DNA from: Geosiphon pyriformis | Taxonomy: Eukaryota > Glomeromycota > Glomeromycetes > Archaeosporales > Geosiphonaceae | Direction: 5' to 3' | Assembly (NCBI GenBank): GCA_016748015.1 | Contig: JAAOMT010000572.1 | Span: forward strand, 223,650 to 287,649 | Length of the DNA stretch: 64,000 nucleotides | Part shown: one piece after another, positions 32,701 to 43,993 of the stretch | Position numbering within the stretch: the stretch's first letter is position 1 | Layout: the number at the start of each line of letters is the position of its first letter | Notes under the pieces: generated by a model | Database searches by the model: none | Told to the model about the DNA's origin: nothing | The model's input: the letters and a program-made list of their open reading frames with translations, nothing else | Program-made: the position numbers and the translations under genes

Positions 32701-34699
32701 CTTCTTTGCTGTTTGTCAACACTAAGATGCTCTGATTAAAAAAGGCTTCAAGTCAAAGACTGGTTTGTCTTGAGATTTTCTAAGTAAGATACTTTATCAT
32801 CTTTTACTTTATGGTCTAAAGACATTCAAACAAGTTCAAGCTGAGAAGAAGTTTGCTTCTGTTATAAGTTTTTCTAATTCTTCTGAAGTTGTTGGTTGGC
32901 TTTTTAAGTATTATTTCCTGGATTTGCAGATTTTAGATTGGACCTCTTTTAATCCCTTGCAGTATCCTGTGAGGCTGCATATTGGTCTTTACAACAATTT
33001 TCTGGCTGGAATAGTGCATATTTTTTTGAACAATAATATTTCTATGATGAACAATTTGCCTTGTGCTTTTCTTAGTCTTGGCAAGTATCCTGTTTCTAGT
33101 ATTTTAGAGTCTTCTTTGTACTATGATTGGATCAGTTTTTTGAAAAGATTTGGTGTAGCTTTTTGTGATAGACTTTTAGACAAATGCAGTAAAGTTCTGA
33201 ATTGGTAAACATTCTGACATTAGAAAAGACTGGATCCCAGGGAACCTGTGTCTTCTTGGTTTATCTTAGTATTAAAATTCTTGTATAATAAAATTTTTCT
33301 GTCAACACCACTCAATTGTAAATCTTTGGTAGATATTAATAATGTTTTGTTTTTGGATCAATTTTTTAATGTTAAGAATGGTCTGCTTGAGGTCTGGTCA
33401 GGTTTTATTTCTGTTTTTACAAATGGTTTTTTGAAGAAATTGGGTTCTGTTGATGTGACTGGTGGTGTTGTGGCGTTCTTTCCTAAGATTGGGTTGAGCA
33501 TTGGAGTTAGAGTAATGGGTCTTTTGTCTTTTATGATGACTGAGTTGCAGACTGTTGTTTTGGCACTAAAGTGTGTACTTTTTTTTTCTTTGGTGGAGGT
33601 GTGTTTAAACAGCCAAGCTGCTTTAGATGTGTGTGTTTTAGAATTGAAATCTGGTGGCTCTAATTTTTGTAATTGTTATTGAATAGAGAGGAAGCATATT
33701 GCAAATTTGATTATTCAAAAAAACATTTTTGTAAGCTGATTAAAGGTCAAAAGACACTCTGGTGTGCTGGATAATGTTTGTGCAGATGTATTGGCATGCA
33801 CTTCTACTTATTTTTCTTTGCTGCTGCTGACCAATGTGCATGAATGCTTTTTAATAACTAATGGCATGCCAATTTCTGGTAATGTTCAGTATTTTGTCCA
33901 GGACATTTTTAGATTTGTGAATCACATGTACTGGAAAATTGGTCCTGGTTCTAAGATTCTGAGTGGTTTTTCAGTTTGTGATATTGATTGGATTAGGACC
34001 ATGGCTGTTTGGCATCCAAATTTGGGTATGCTGTCAGGTTCTAAAAGTAGAAATTCGGCTGATCTGCACTCCTATTTTATAAAAGCTGTGTATAGCAGAC
34101 TGTCTGTTGCAATTAGAAAAAGACTTTATAACAAGAACTACTCTGGTGTTTTATGTTTGCACTGTGAAAAAGTTAAATTCTCTGATCATGTGTTTACATG
34201 TAACAAAGAATTCGTTTTCTATAAGGAGATTCTTTTCAAATGTGTGTCAGTTTGGAGGTCTTTGGCTGGCTCTTATTGTCCAACTCTTTCTGTGGTCTTG
34301 GAATCTCTTATCTTGTGTGTGTCTAATATCGGCCTATATGCTCTTTTCTACAAGAGCTTTGTGCTCATAGAGTGGTTTAAAGAAACCATGCAGATATTTG
34401 AGAATTGCAAAGAGGCTGTCCAAGTTCTGGTTAACTTTGTGCAAAATGTGGATGTGTGTTACTGTTTTGAGTTGTGGGAATTCAGGTCCAGGTTTAAAGC
34501 TAACATGGAGAAAAACAACTTGGTCAGTGACTTAAGAGTGTTACCAGCGATATATTGCAGCTCAGTGCAAGGTTTGTTGAATGGCACAGTTAGATTGATT
34601 GGTATTAATGATTCTTTTGGAGTGAATTTTGGTTTCCATAAGCCTTGGTTGTTTTTTTCTGGTTTGGTTAATATGGTTTCTGTTCATATAAATGTGTAA
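32701..34699 (+). pseudogene. LINE-2 C-terminal part: RNase H and Cys/His end
   Basis: The linker (32924-33208, SSILESSLYYDWISFLKRFG) leads into RNase H (33248-33682), where VYTDGS has become VFTNGF (AAT at 33422-33424) and the middle DSQ has become NSQ (AAC at 33608-33610); the Glu of TELQ is kept. The last frame 33764-34699 is open for 311 codons and contains AVWHPNLGMLSGSKSRNSAD, LHCEKVKFSDHVFTC (C-x2-C type, Cys/His) and the family C-terminus FHKPWLFFSGLVN. RNase H is inactive. Confidence 0.86.
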
Positions 34700-34714
34700 T
34701 GTCACTTGAATTAG

Positions 34715-34815
34715 TCTGAGTGACTAGTTACATATAGTAAACACATGAATCACATTTAGCTGGGGTCCATAGTTTTGGCTCTGTATACTAGGTAGTAATT
34801 GGGCTGCACTCAATA
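34715..34815 (+). repeat. LINE 3' tail (copy 2), no A-run
   Basis: Begins CTGAGTGACTAGTTACATAT and ends TTGGGCTGCACTCAATAG, the same tail as at 4139 and 40959 with about 20-25 percent difference. It passes without an A-run directly into the minus-strand LINE copy 3. Confidence 0.83.
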
Positions 34816-37800
34816 GAATTAGACCAAATCTTAAACAAACTTCCATGCACATTAGAGAACTTTTTAGATATTAAAACATCCAATTCATGTAATCTATAGG
34901 CATCTGCAGATCCAACTATTAAAGAATTCATTACACTTAAAAACTCAGATGTCAGCTTGAATTAAAAAAACACAAAGCTGTTAAAATCCAATTTTTTCTA
35001 CTTCTAAAATGTTTTTTAATCTATAATACTTCTTTTTTTGTTCAGAAATTTGTTACCAAATGCAATACCAAACTGTTTTAAAAAAAAACAAAACTATAAT
35101 ACAGGATTTTTCCCAAAATATTAGACATTGAAATTCTATCTAAACCACAAAAAACACTGAACAAATTGTTTATCAAAGATAAATTATTGTCCAAAAAAAT
35201 CTTAATCACTCTAACCAAAAAATTTTTAACTGGACTAACACATAACTTGACAGAAAATTACAAAAAATTTAAAGAAAACCATCCCAAAATTTGCAAATCC
35301 AAGAACTTATGTTTAAACAAACACCCAAAAATACTCAGTATATTGAAAAAAGCAATCAATAAAGCCAATTTTCTTTTAGACTGTACTTTCTCAAAAAGTT
35401 TTAAATCATATAAAGATAAATAATGTAGAGCCTTACAGAGAAAGTTATATAACAAATTAGTTTTGGCTTTAAAATTTTTTCTAATCATCATATTTTATTT
35501 ATAACACATACTTGATAAAACAAAACTAAACTACAACTGATAGCTAATAATGAGCTGTAAAACAGCTAATACCAAATAAGAAAACTGTTTATTCATAATC
35601 ATTTTTTTTAATAGCACATTAGAAAAAAACCTGATATCTGCAAAAGTCTAAGCCAAACTAGACTTAGAAAAATTTTTAATTGACAAAAAAATACCCAAGT
35701 ATCTGTGTGGTTTATCTTTTTTAGCAATTGAAATTGGCTGGCTATTAATCAATAGTGAAGCATTCTTAATATCTTAATTAATAGAAATAACCAACATCTT
35801 TTCATTATTAATAGAAATATCATTAATATTAAAAAACTCATTTACAATATTCAAAATGTACTGCATAGAAGCTTGGCAACTTTTAATCTAAATTGTATTA
35901 TTAATGAAAACACTAACAGTAAAAAATAAAGTTTTTTCATTAACAGTCTTAATCCTATCAGTTTTGATCACAAATCTAATATCAATTCAATATCTATACA
36001 AGTATTCATACCTTTTAACTTCACACAAAAATGGGTTATAAAAAATTCTCCAAAAAAAAAGAAAAAAAACTTCACTTTAATTCAACTTATTATGTATTCT
36101 GTAATTATTTGAAAGCCCAAAATTAGTTATTACTCTATTAATTCAATTTTTATGTCTGTTGCTGAAAAACTTAATTAACTTATTATATATCTTAATATAT
36201 TATAAGCTAGTTCTTAAGTAATGCCATCTTACTGAATCATAAGTCTTTTGCATATTCTGTAAAACTAATTAAAGCTTCCTATTTTTCTCCAGTATATCTT
36301 TAACCACTAACCCAATGGCAAAAATAAAAGACTGAATTAAAGTATCTTTTAATATCAAAAAGTTGTTTTTATAAAGAATATTAAATTTGCTATATGCTAA
36401 GAATATTCAATACAAGAAAATTTTAAACAAGATTTTTTTAGCTGTCTTAATCAATACAATAGGCCAAGTATTTGTTAAGACACCATTCTACTTATAAGGT
36501 TTGGAAATCATAAAAATTTATGCTTTTTTCTAAAAAACTGGAATTGCATTCAAAGTCAAACACAAATTCAGCAATCAAAAAAAATTTTAATATCTTATTA
36601 CTACAATATTTCTAAAGTTTATTGAATATTTCTAACAATTCAGCAGTTTTGTTATTTGGCAAATTACTAACTATTAAAGTTAATTTTTTTAAATCAATCT
36701 TACTTATTATACCAAAAAAAACACTATTATCTATATATTTCAAAAGCATATATTGATGAAACCAAAGCTTAAACATTCTTAGAAACACTGGCCACTTTCT
36801 TGTCTACTTTTTTATAATCTCATCAACTTTGAGCTTTATCTTCTTTGACTTTACTACTAATTTATTTCCCACTATCAAGTAATTCAATACAACTTTGCAA
36901 AAAAATTAGTTCAAAATACTCTTTGCTATCTATTCTTTGTCAAAGCAGAAATTTTTCATATAATATTCAATTGTTTTCTTAATAGCTGTATTTTTAAATA
37001 TTTTTAATTCATAATATTTAAACTGTTAATACTTTTTCTTAACCATTAACAAATGTCTAATAATATTTATTGATCTTATACTACTTTGAACCATATTGGC
37101 AATCTTGGACACCTTAATATTATCAACTAACAACCAAATATTGACAAGATACTCAAACTTTAACAGATTACCAGAAAATTATTTTTTTATAATCTTAACT
37201 ATAAACAGTTTCAACTTAAAAAATCTTGATAATAGTTTGTTTTTTACATAATTATACTTACTATACTAATGTTTAAAGAACACCATATTAGCAAATTGCA
37301 CCATAGTCTTTTTTAAAATCTTTTATATTACATTCAAATTACCACAATATTCTATTATCTCAAATATATTAGACTCTACCAACAATTTAACAGAAGTGCA
37401 TTTTTTGAATTACATCTATTTAATATTATTAGCATCTTTAATCTTAAACTTTCATTGATTCTGATTAGTTTGCTTATAAATACTATTAAAACAAATATTC
37501 AAAAAACCATTTAGACTTATTAAAACTAAAATTACTTTATGATTAATATCAAAAAAATATTAATCTTATAACTTGTGACCACAAATATTAGATTTTCATT
37601 CACAAATATAAAATCCAACATTTTTTTAACACTCTTGAAATTGCTTTAAATAAAAATTTTATTCAAAAAATGTCTATTGAAAACATTAATCATACCCAAA
37701 TCCAAACAAAACTTGAAACTTACACTTTTTTTAAATCTATTCTTATTAAAATCTTTACTTAAAACCATAAAAAGACTAGAATTAACTGCTTTGGAAATAA

Positions 37801-38300
37801 TAAAGTTAATAATAGAAGTCTAATTAAACTGTACATTAGCAAAAATCTCAGCATATAAACCCAAAATTGTAACTAAAACTTGTCTTTAAACAAAAACCAT
37901 ATAGAAATTAAATGATTTAGAATCTTATTTATCTTAGAAACATAATAAGTCAAAAAACTGTTTATAATTATGGAAATATCTGTACTAAAAAAACCAACAT
38001 CTAAACCAAAAATAAAAATTCAAATTCTATTAAACTTATTCATAATTTATGGCTTAATATTAGGTCTTAATTTAGTTTTTGTGATGATCAAAATCATATT
38101 TTCTGATTTTATATGCTAATGAACAACATTTTTTTACTTAACAGAAACATTAAGACCATAAATGTTGTATGTAACAACCTTTTAAATCAGACCTGTTATT
38201 GAGAAAAATAAGACTCTAACCTCAAAACAAGATTATCAACTTTGGCTGAAAAGCTCATAATTGTATTCAAAAGACTCATTAAGTTGCTTTCCAATTTAGA
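34816..38300 (-). pseudogene. LINE-3 ORF2 remnant
   Basis: A decayed endonuclease-RT frame. The readable piece at 35491-35258 (77 codons) aligns with LINE-1 2159-2400 (RKGLKLKANLPKDFPNEALY) and with the LINE-2 linker. The last readable residues, DVLISKKFSNVHGSLFKIWS at about 34890-34825, match the segment just before RNase H. Everything after it is cut off at the junction with LINE-2. Confidence 0.7.
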
Positions 38301-38390
38301 AACTACTGATAAGTTTAAAAACACTGTTCTTATAAGAGTTTTATTACAAGTAAATACATCTGAACTCTTACTTATTACTATAATTACTTC

Positions 38391-40034
38391 TTAATTCTGT
38401 GATAAAAGGGTCATTAATAGCTGACATCCAAAGCTAGACTGAGAAACTATTGGTCCAAGTGCATCCAATCTTTTAGCCAAGTTGTTGACTTGCTTTGTAA
38501 GGCTGGTAAAACTGTATTTAAGAATAGCAAACTTATTGTTTATGTTCAAAAAAACCAGTGGGAATGGTTTAGCATTCAAAGATAAACCAATATTAAAAGA
38601 AACTAAAAACACTATACAAGAAGTGAAATTACCAGCAATCTGTACTCAAGTCTTTTCACCAAATAAAACCAAATAAGTAATTGGTGTTTGCTTCTTTTTA
38701 TATATGTTTGCCAGATAAATTTGATCTTAAAAGATAACCAACCACTTACTATAACTGCTTAAATTCTCACCTATTGAACATATACTAAAAACATGACTAA
38801 AATAATTACAATAAGCACAATAACCCAAATAAAGACCAGCTTAGTGTAAATTTACATTCCTAAAAACTGGTGTAAAACCAATAACAGTTTTTTTGGAAGC
38901 TTTATTAGCAAAACAAACCATAACACATTTGTTACACATATATGAACTTGAATTACAACCAATAAAACAAGTTTTTTCATTATATAATTTCAACAAACAA
39001 AGTATACAACAAAGTTTAATGTAGATTTCTTGATATTTATAATTATTTATTACTAATTATTAAAGTTACATACATAAAATCTTTTTTCATAAAAATAGAC
39101 CACTTAGATGCAATCAAATTAGCAATATCTAATGACTTAAATTTTATTAGAGCCTTTTGTCAAAGACCAATTAATTGTATTTTAATTGAAACAATCTTAC
39201 TAAATTTAGAAAAAACTGATTCTACTGCCAATTTGAAAAGATTTAATGAAATTTTCTTGATGATTACTTTTTGATTGAACAGTTGTTTGTTTTTTTAATA
39301 TCAATATTAACTAAAATTTTTTTACTAATTGCCAATTTTTAAGCTCAATTTTAATATAAAAAAAATCTAATAATTCCTAAAAATTTTAAAGAAATAAAAG
39401 CACTTTTAAAACTGTCAACATAATAGAAAATTTTTTTAATTGTTATTAATTTATTATTATTGGTTTTGCTAAGTACAACAGATAACTTAATATCTAAAGT
39501 AAAAAATTTAATTGGTTCAAAACTTTGTTTTTCCAGAACACATAACTTAACTAAAGAAAACAGCTTAGAGCCAGCAAATTTGGGAGAAAAAAAAACCAGA
39601 ATATTATTATTATTACTCATATTATTAAACATTAGAGCTTTTGGTAGATAACTCAATATATATGTTTGAGTATAAGTCTTTCTTGGCATGATTTTGTTCA
39701 TATTTTCATCACCCACAAAAATATCCAAATTTACATAACTGGATTCTTTTACAATTGTGTTTTTCATATTTTTTACATCCAAAAAACTGCTAATACTATT
39801 TGTAATATTATCTACATTACTTTTTTAAAACACTACAAATTTAATGTCAGAGCCTTTTAAATCTTTCAAACTTATAGGACTAGTAAACAAGTCAATTATA
39901 ATACTACTAGCTTTAGGTTTTTTTGGTTTTTTATAAGATACATCATAAGAGTAGACACTTTCTACATGTTTTTTTTTGGTGCTTAAACAGGTTTTCAAAC
40001 CAGTCAAGCCAGAACTTGAACCACTAGTAAACAA
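38391..40034 (-). pseudogene. LINE-3 ORF1
   Basis: Three open pieces (40034-39825, 39782-39351, 38612-38391) correspond in order to LINE ORF1: a basic, low-complexity start with KKPKKPKAS, a middle rich in Asn and Lys (ESSYVNLDIFVGDENMNKIM, SPKFAGSKLFSLVKL), and the helical end LNINNKFAILKYSFTSLTKQ. The nucleic-acid-binding centre (39300-38700) is too decayed to read. Confidence 0.7.
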
Positions 40035-40040
40035 GTCTGC

Positions 40041-40958
40041 CAGTTTTATTGCAACAAAAAAAGGTGTATTGAAAGAAATAATTAAAGTAAAAAATAAAAA
40101 AGAGAATAAGAAAAGTTATTTTTTCAGCAATTTTAAGCTCTTATTATAATTAAAAAATCAATAAAAAAAGAGTTTTTTTTAAAATTAAATCATTTAAATA
40201 TAATTGATAATAAAGTTGCTAATAAATTAGTTAATAATATTATTTACTTATTTTTATATGTTTTAATCATAATTAATAAAAGTTTTTTTTAAACAATAGA
40301 AAAAATATCTTAAATAATACTTATTAATTTGTTTATAATATTTATTAAACAGTTAATTATGCTTTATAAAAAACTAATTTAGATATTAATATAATTTTTA
40401 ATAGTATAATTAAAAATATAAATTAGTATTATATATTATAGTTCAATATTTAAATTTACATATAAATCAAATTTTATTAATAAAATTTTAATTAATTTAT
40501 ATATATATTTAATAAAATTAATCTACAAATATTTTTTTATTGTTGTTTAAAAATATTTATATAATAAATAATATTCTAAGATTTTTTGTTTTTATTATAA
40601 AAATATCAAAATTTTAAATTATGTTTTTACATACAAATTGAATTTTAATATTTATCTAAAGTTGTTAAAATTTTTTTGATTTTTAAGTTATATTTATTAA
40701 TATCTTATTTTTGTTATTTTTAGTTCTATATTTATTTACTTCTAATATTTTAATAATACTATATATACTATTATATATAAAAATTTTGTTATTTTTAGTT
40801 CTATATTTATTTACTTCTAATATTTTAATAATATTATATATACTATTATATATAAAAATTTTGTTGTTAATATCTAGTTTGCTAAAATATTATTAATATT
40901 TAAAAATATTAAATTGATTTGTTTTTATTTAATATTTTTTTTATATTATATAATAGAG
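40041..40958. other. AT-rich with a 75-bp tandem duplication
   Basis: No gene. At 40711-40863 a 75-bp unit (starting TTGTTATTTTTAGTTCTATA) occurs twice in tandem with one or two differences. The 61-codon frame over it simply repeats a 25-residue hydrophobic unit and is a by-product of the duplication. Confidence 0.6.
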
Positions 40959-41075
40959 CCTGAGTGACTGGTCATGTATAAAAAGAGCATGAGCCACACT
41001 TAATTTAAGATCCTGTTTGATCTTATGTACTTAGGTAGTAGTTGGGCTGTATTCATTAATTAATAAAAAAAAAAA
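40959..41075 (+). mobile_element. Tail-only LINE/SINE-like insertion with TSD
   Basis: A 117-bp insert made only of the LINE 3' tail (starts CCTGAGTGACTGGTCATGTA, contains TACTTAGGTAGTAGTTGGGC, ends in a 12-14 A-run). It is flanked by AATAGAG at 40952-40958 and at 41076-41082, as expected for a target-primed reverse transcription product. Either an extremely 5'-truncated LINE or a short non-autonomous element using the LINE tail. Confidence 0.85.
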
Positions 41076-41082
41076 AATAGAG

Positions 41083-41286
41083 AATTATAAAAAAAGATAT
41101 AATTTTATAAATTTAAATATAAAGTCACAATAAAAAAGTGGCTCGGTTGGTAATAATATATTTGTTTCTTATAGTTTGTATAATTTAATTAATAATTTAT
41201 CTATTAAGATAATTTATATATTTAATATTATTAAAATTTTTATAGTTATTTAGGGTTAATATAATAAGTATCTATTTTTTTTAGTC

Positions 41287-41319
<33 letters not shown>

Positions 41320-41815
41320 TAAATACATAGTATAATTTTGGCTGAATTAAGTAATTAATTATATATAGTAAATATTAAATAGTTTTTATAATAAAAATTA
41401 TTATTAATAATATTATTAAAATTATTATTAAATATTATACTTAAAAGTTTTAATCAATTTAAAACCAAATAAAAAACTTATTTTTTAAATATTTAAGCAA
41501 AAAATTGTATAAAAATTTAATAATTGAAAATAAAATAATAAATAAAAAAATTAAAACTTATTTAAGTTATAATATTTAATATTAATTAATAAACAAAAAA
41601 TAAAAATATACATAAACTTTATTAATATAAATAATTTATAAAATAATAACAATAATAATTTTTAAATATTAGTTAATTTAATATTAATTATAAAATATAA
41701 AAACATTATTTTTAATTAATTTAAGATTGTTATATTTTTATAAAATCAAGAAATCTTTGATAAATAAAATTTATTAACCAAATAGAATTTAACCACATTG
41801 GTATTTAGCATATAG
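41083..41815. other. AT-rich, (TAA)n, no gene
   Basis: Contains a TAA microsatellite at 41288-41320 and otherwise featureless AT-rich DNA. A tRNA A-box-like word (GTGGCTCGGTTGGTA at about 41140) has no matching B-box. The CpG-free region ends near 41760-41815. Confidence 0.5.
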
Positions 41816-41851
41816 ATCACGTGATATAACAATTGAACAGACTATTGTGTA

Positions 41852-41930
41852 CTGGCGCAATGTATCTGATACCTGTATTTACTTGTCGAATGGGCGTTTA
41901 TCTAGTTCGAATCACTTCTCCCCATCTTTT
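41852..41930 (+). other. Possible Pol III promoter boxes
   Basis: TGGCGCAATGT at about 41853 resembles an A-box, AGTTCGAATCA at about 41892 resembles a B-box at tRNA-like spacing, and CTTTTTG at about 41925 could terminate Pol III. I could not fold the sequence into a tRNA: the T-stem does not pair and no acceptor stem is found. It may be a tRNA relic, part of a SINE or chance. Confidence 0.2.
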
Positions 41931-42421
41931 TGTGAGATTTTCCAGCTTTCTATTATTTTTAATATACACCATAAATCAGTTTCCTTGGATTGGTTACCCC
42001 CTGAGAATTCTCCTCGTAAGAAGGCAATAGACCCCCTCCCCTTTTGCTTATCACAGCAGATAGGCATTTAATATTGTTTTCTAGCTTATGAATTATGCTA
42101 TAAAAAGGCTGAAATTAAACGAATTTTGACTCATTGTAATAAATCCTCCCATCTTGGATTTTAAAACTGAAGTCTTTGATGGTGGGTTTTATTTGTACTG
42201 AAAGTATTTTTCAAATCACTTTTTCAAGTTAATTCTGCGCCTTTCCACGTGTGTTACAAAAAGGCCGAACTGAACCGGTGAATTGTCTTGCATATTTTCG
42301 TCGCTGCAGTTCTTTGTTGGTTTTCAGACTAATAGATAATACCTCGGAAAAAACTGTGACTCCCCCAAACTTCCCTTCTCTCCCTCTATTACCCTTTTTT
42401 TTTTAACAATTGTAACTAAAC

Positions 42422-43993
42422 ATGAGAGAATCCAACTTTTCATTCCCTTCTCAAAATCGTGCATCCGTGTGTATAACATCTGCTCTTTATGACAGAAGAG
42501 CTTTGGATTGCACCGCCATCTTACCTTTAATAAACTCTCTTACACATCTCACATACCTTACAAGTACGTCTCCTCGCATCCGTGAGATTCTAACTATGGA
42601 TGGAGGCTTAGAACGTTTGGTACGCATTTTAAAAACGACCAAAGCTAATGACAAAAGAAGTGGCTGGAAGTGGTCTATGGCGTTTCAGTGTGTTGCTAAT
42701 GTTGGTGTGCGTGGTTCCGAAGCTATTAGAACACGAGTGGTGGAAGCTGGGATGGTGCCAGTAATTATTACTGTTTTGGACAATTTCTTAAGGACTTTGG
42801 ATCACGTTAGACTGGAAAAAGAACAACAAGTCGTTGCAGCTCCTTCTCTTGCTACTCAACAACCACTATTAATCACGAGCAACCCTTTGCCTCCAGCTCC
42901 GCTTTCTGGGCCTTTTGTTGCTACTATAGATACTGGTAATTCTTAAAGTATTTTTCAGAACATCTGGATTTGGGTTAAGGATTATTTTTTAAAATCTGTT
43001 ATAAAACGCAAATTAATTTTGCCTTTCTTTTTCGCTACTTTGATAAAACATATCGATTCTGGATTCTTTGAATTTCCCTTTTCTCTATAACCTGACCAAT
43101 CCTCACCAGCAGCGGCATCTACAAGCCGATTATTGACAGCTTTGAATTCTAACGGGACCACGCATTATGATATAAGATCCTCTGATGATGCGAGATCAGA
43201 CGTAGCATCGTGGGGTTCAGTTGCAGATACGGAAGAGGGAGCTTTAACCACTGCGGTACCCCAACTTCCCTCGACAGCAAATGGTACAACAAACACCAGT
43301 ATACCCTCCAACTTCCGATTATCACAGCCTTCAAATAATACTGCCAATCCATCGAATCCCGCATCTTTCGATATCGACGTTCTTTATCGTGAAGAAGACA
43401 TTCTTTTGTCGCTTCAATTACTAGCTTATCTGTCAAAATATCCTCAACTGCGTTCCACCTTTCATTCATCTTATCCTCCTCATAATGTCTTCTCTCTTGT
43501 GGAAAAATATACTCATCGTTTACATCCTCAGGAAATTCAGTACTGGGCCGGAGTTATTATGCGCAACGCTTGCCGAAAAGATGAAGCTCGTGGTGGAATT
43601 CGCCAATGTGCTTACATGTCTTGCGGCAAATGGGAGAGTTTTGCAAGGGAATTTGCCAAATGCCGAAGGTGTCGTAAAGCTAAGTATTGTTCAAAGGCTT
43701 GTCAATCGAAGGCATGGAGCGAAGGTCATAGATGGTGGTGTATGGAGCGGCATGGTCACGGAGATTCAGAAACCCATCAACACCCACAATCGAACAATCA
43801 AACCTCTACAACAGCCCTAGTGACAGCGGGACATCGCTCCCGCAATACAAATATTAGTCACATGACCGAAAATATTATTAATAGATCAGGTGTCAACCAT
43901 GAAACTCCAAGCACCCCATCCACGGGTCCTTCTTCCGGTACAGCAACACATAATCGTAGATCTGGGTCCGGGTCTTCTCTTTTGGTTTCATGA
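42422..43993 (+). CDS. mub1: MYND-finger protein, Mub1/SamB family
   Basis: Two exons, 42422-42935 and 43110-43993, give 465 residues. The start MRESNFSFPSQNRASVCITS is the conserved N-terminus of this fungal family, followed by an armadillo-like helical region (SPRIREILTMDGGLERLVRI). Exon 2 carries low-complexity Ser/Asn/Pro sequence, then DVLYREEDILLSLQLLAYLS and the MYND zinc finger at about residues 338-382 (CAYMSCGKWESF, CRRCRKAKYCSKACQSKAW, then H and C), ending in a disordered tail. In yeast Mub1 works with the ubiquitin ligase Ubr2 and Rad6 to degrade the proteasome-gene activator Rpn4; in Aspergillus SamB affects morphogenesis. The intron donor is GTAATT; the acceptor is tandem CAGCAG, so one Ala may be alternately included. 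The first gene after the transposon block. Confidence 0.93.

Larger units (their letters stand above)
27186..34815 (+). mobile_element. LINE copy 2, near full length, with an insert
   Basis: The most complete LINE of the window: 5' leader from about 27186, ORF1 (27339-28890), ORF2 with endonuclease (29140-30730, interrupted by an insert at about 29445-30304), reverse transcriptase (about 31690-32700), RNase H (33380-33800), a Cys/His C-terminus, and the 3' tail. Same family as copies 1 and 3. Many stops and shifts make it inactive. It lacks an A-run and runs straight into minus-strand LINE copy 3. Confidence 0.92.
34816..40040 (-). mobile_element. LINE copy 3, minus strand, 3' end missing
   Basis: Read from 40040 downward: ORF1 start (39825-40034: ADLFTSGSSSGLTGLKT, then VESVYSYDVSYKKPKKPKAS), ORF1 middle (39351-39782) and ORF1 end (38391-38612: LTKQVNNLAKRLDALGPIVS, the same segment as in LINE-2 around 28830). 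ORF2 pieces follow, with RKNFKAKTNLLYNF and LFKHKFLDLQILGWFSLNFL at 35491-35258 (thumb/linker), and the frame runs to GSLFKIWSNSI at about 34820, immediately before the RNase H start. RNase H and tail are absent. This is the most degraded of the three copies. Confidence 0.83.

Noticed and set aside
40711-40896. 61-codon hydrophobic ORF
   Set aside because: Product of a 75-bp tandem duplication in AT-rich DNA; no start context and no family.
41130-41170. tRNA-like A-box GTGGCTCGGTTGGTA
   Set aside because: No B-box, no acceptor or T-arm pairing downstream.
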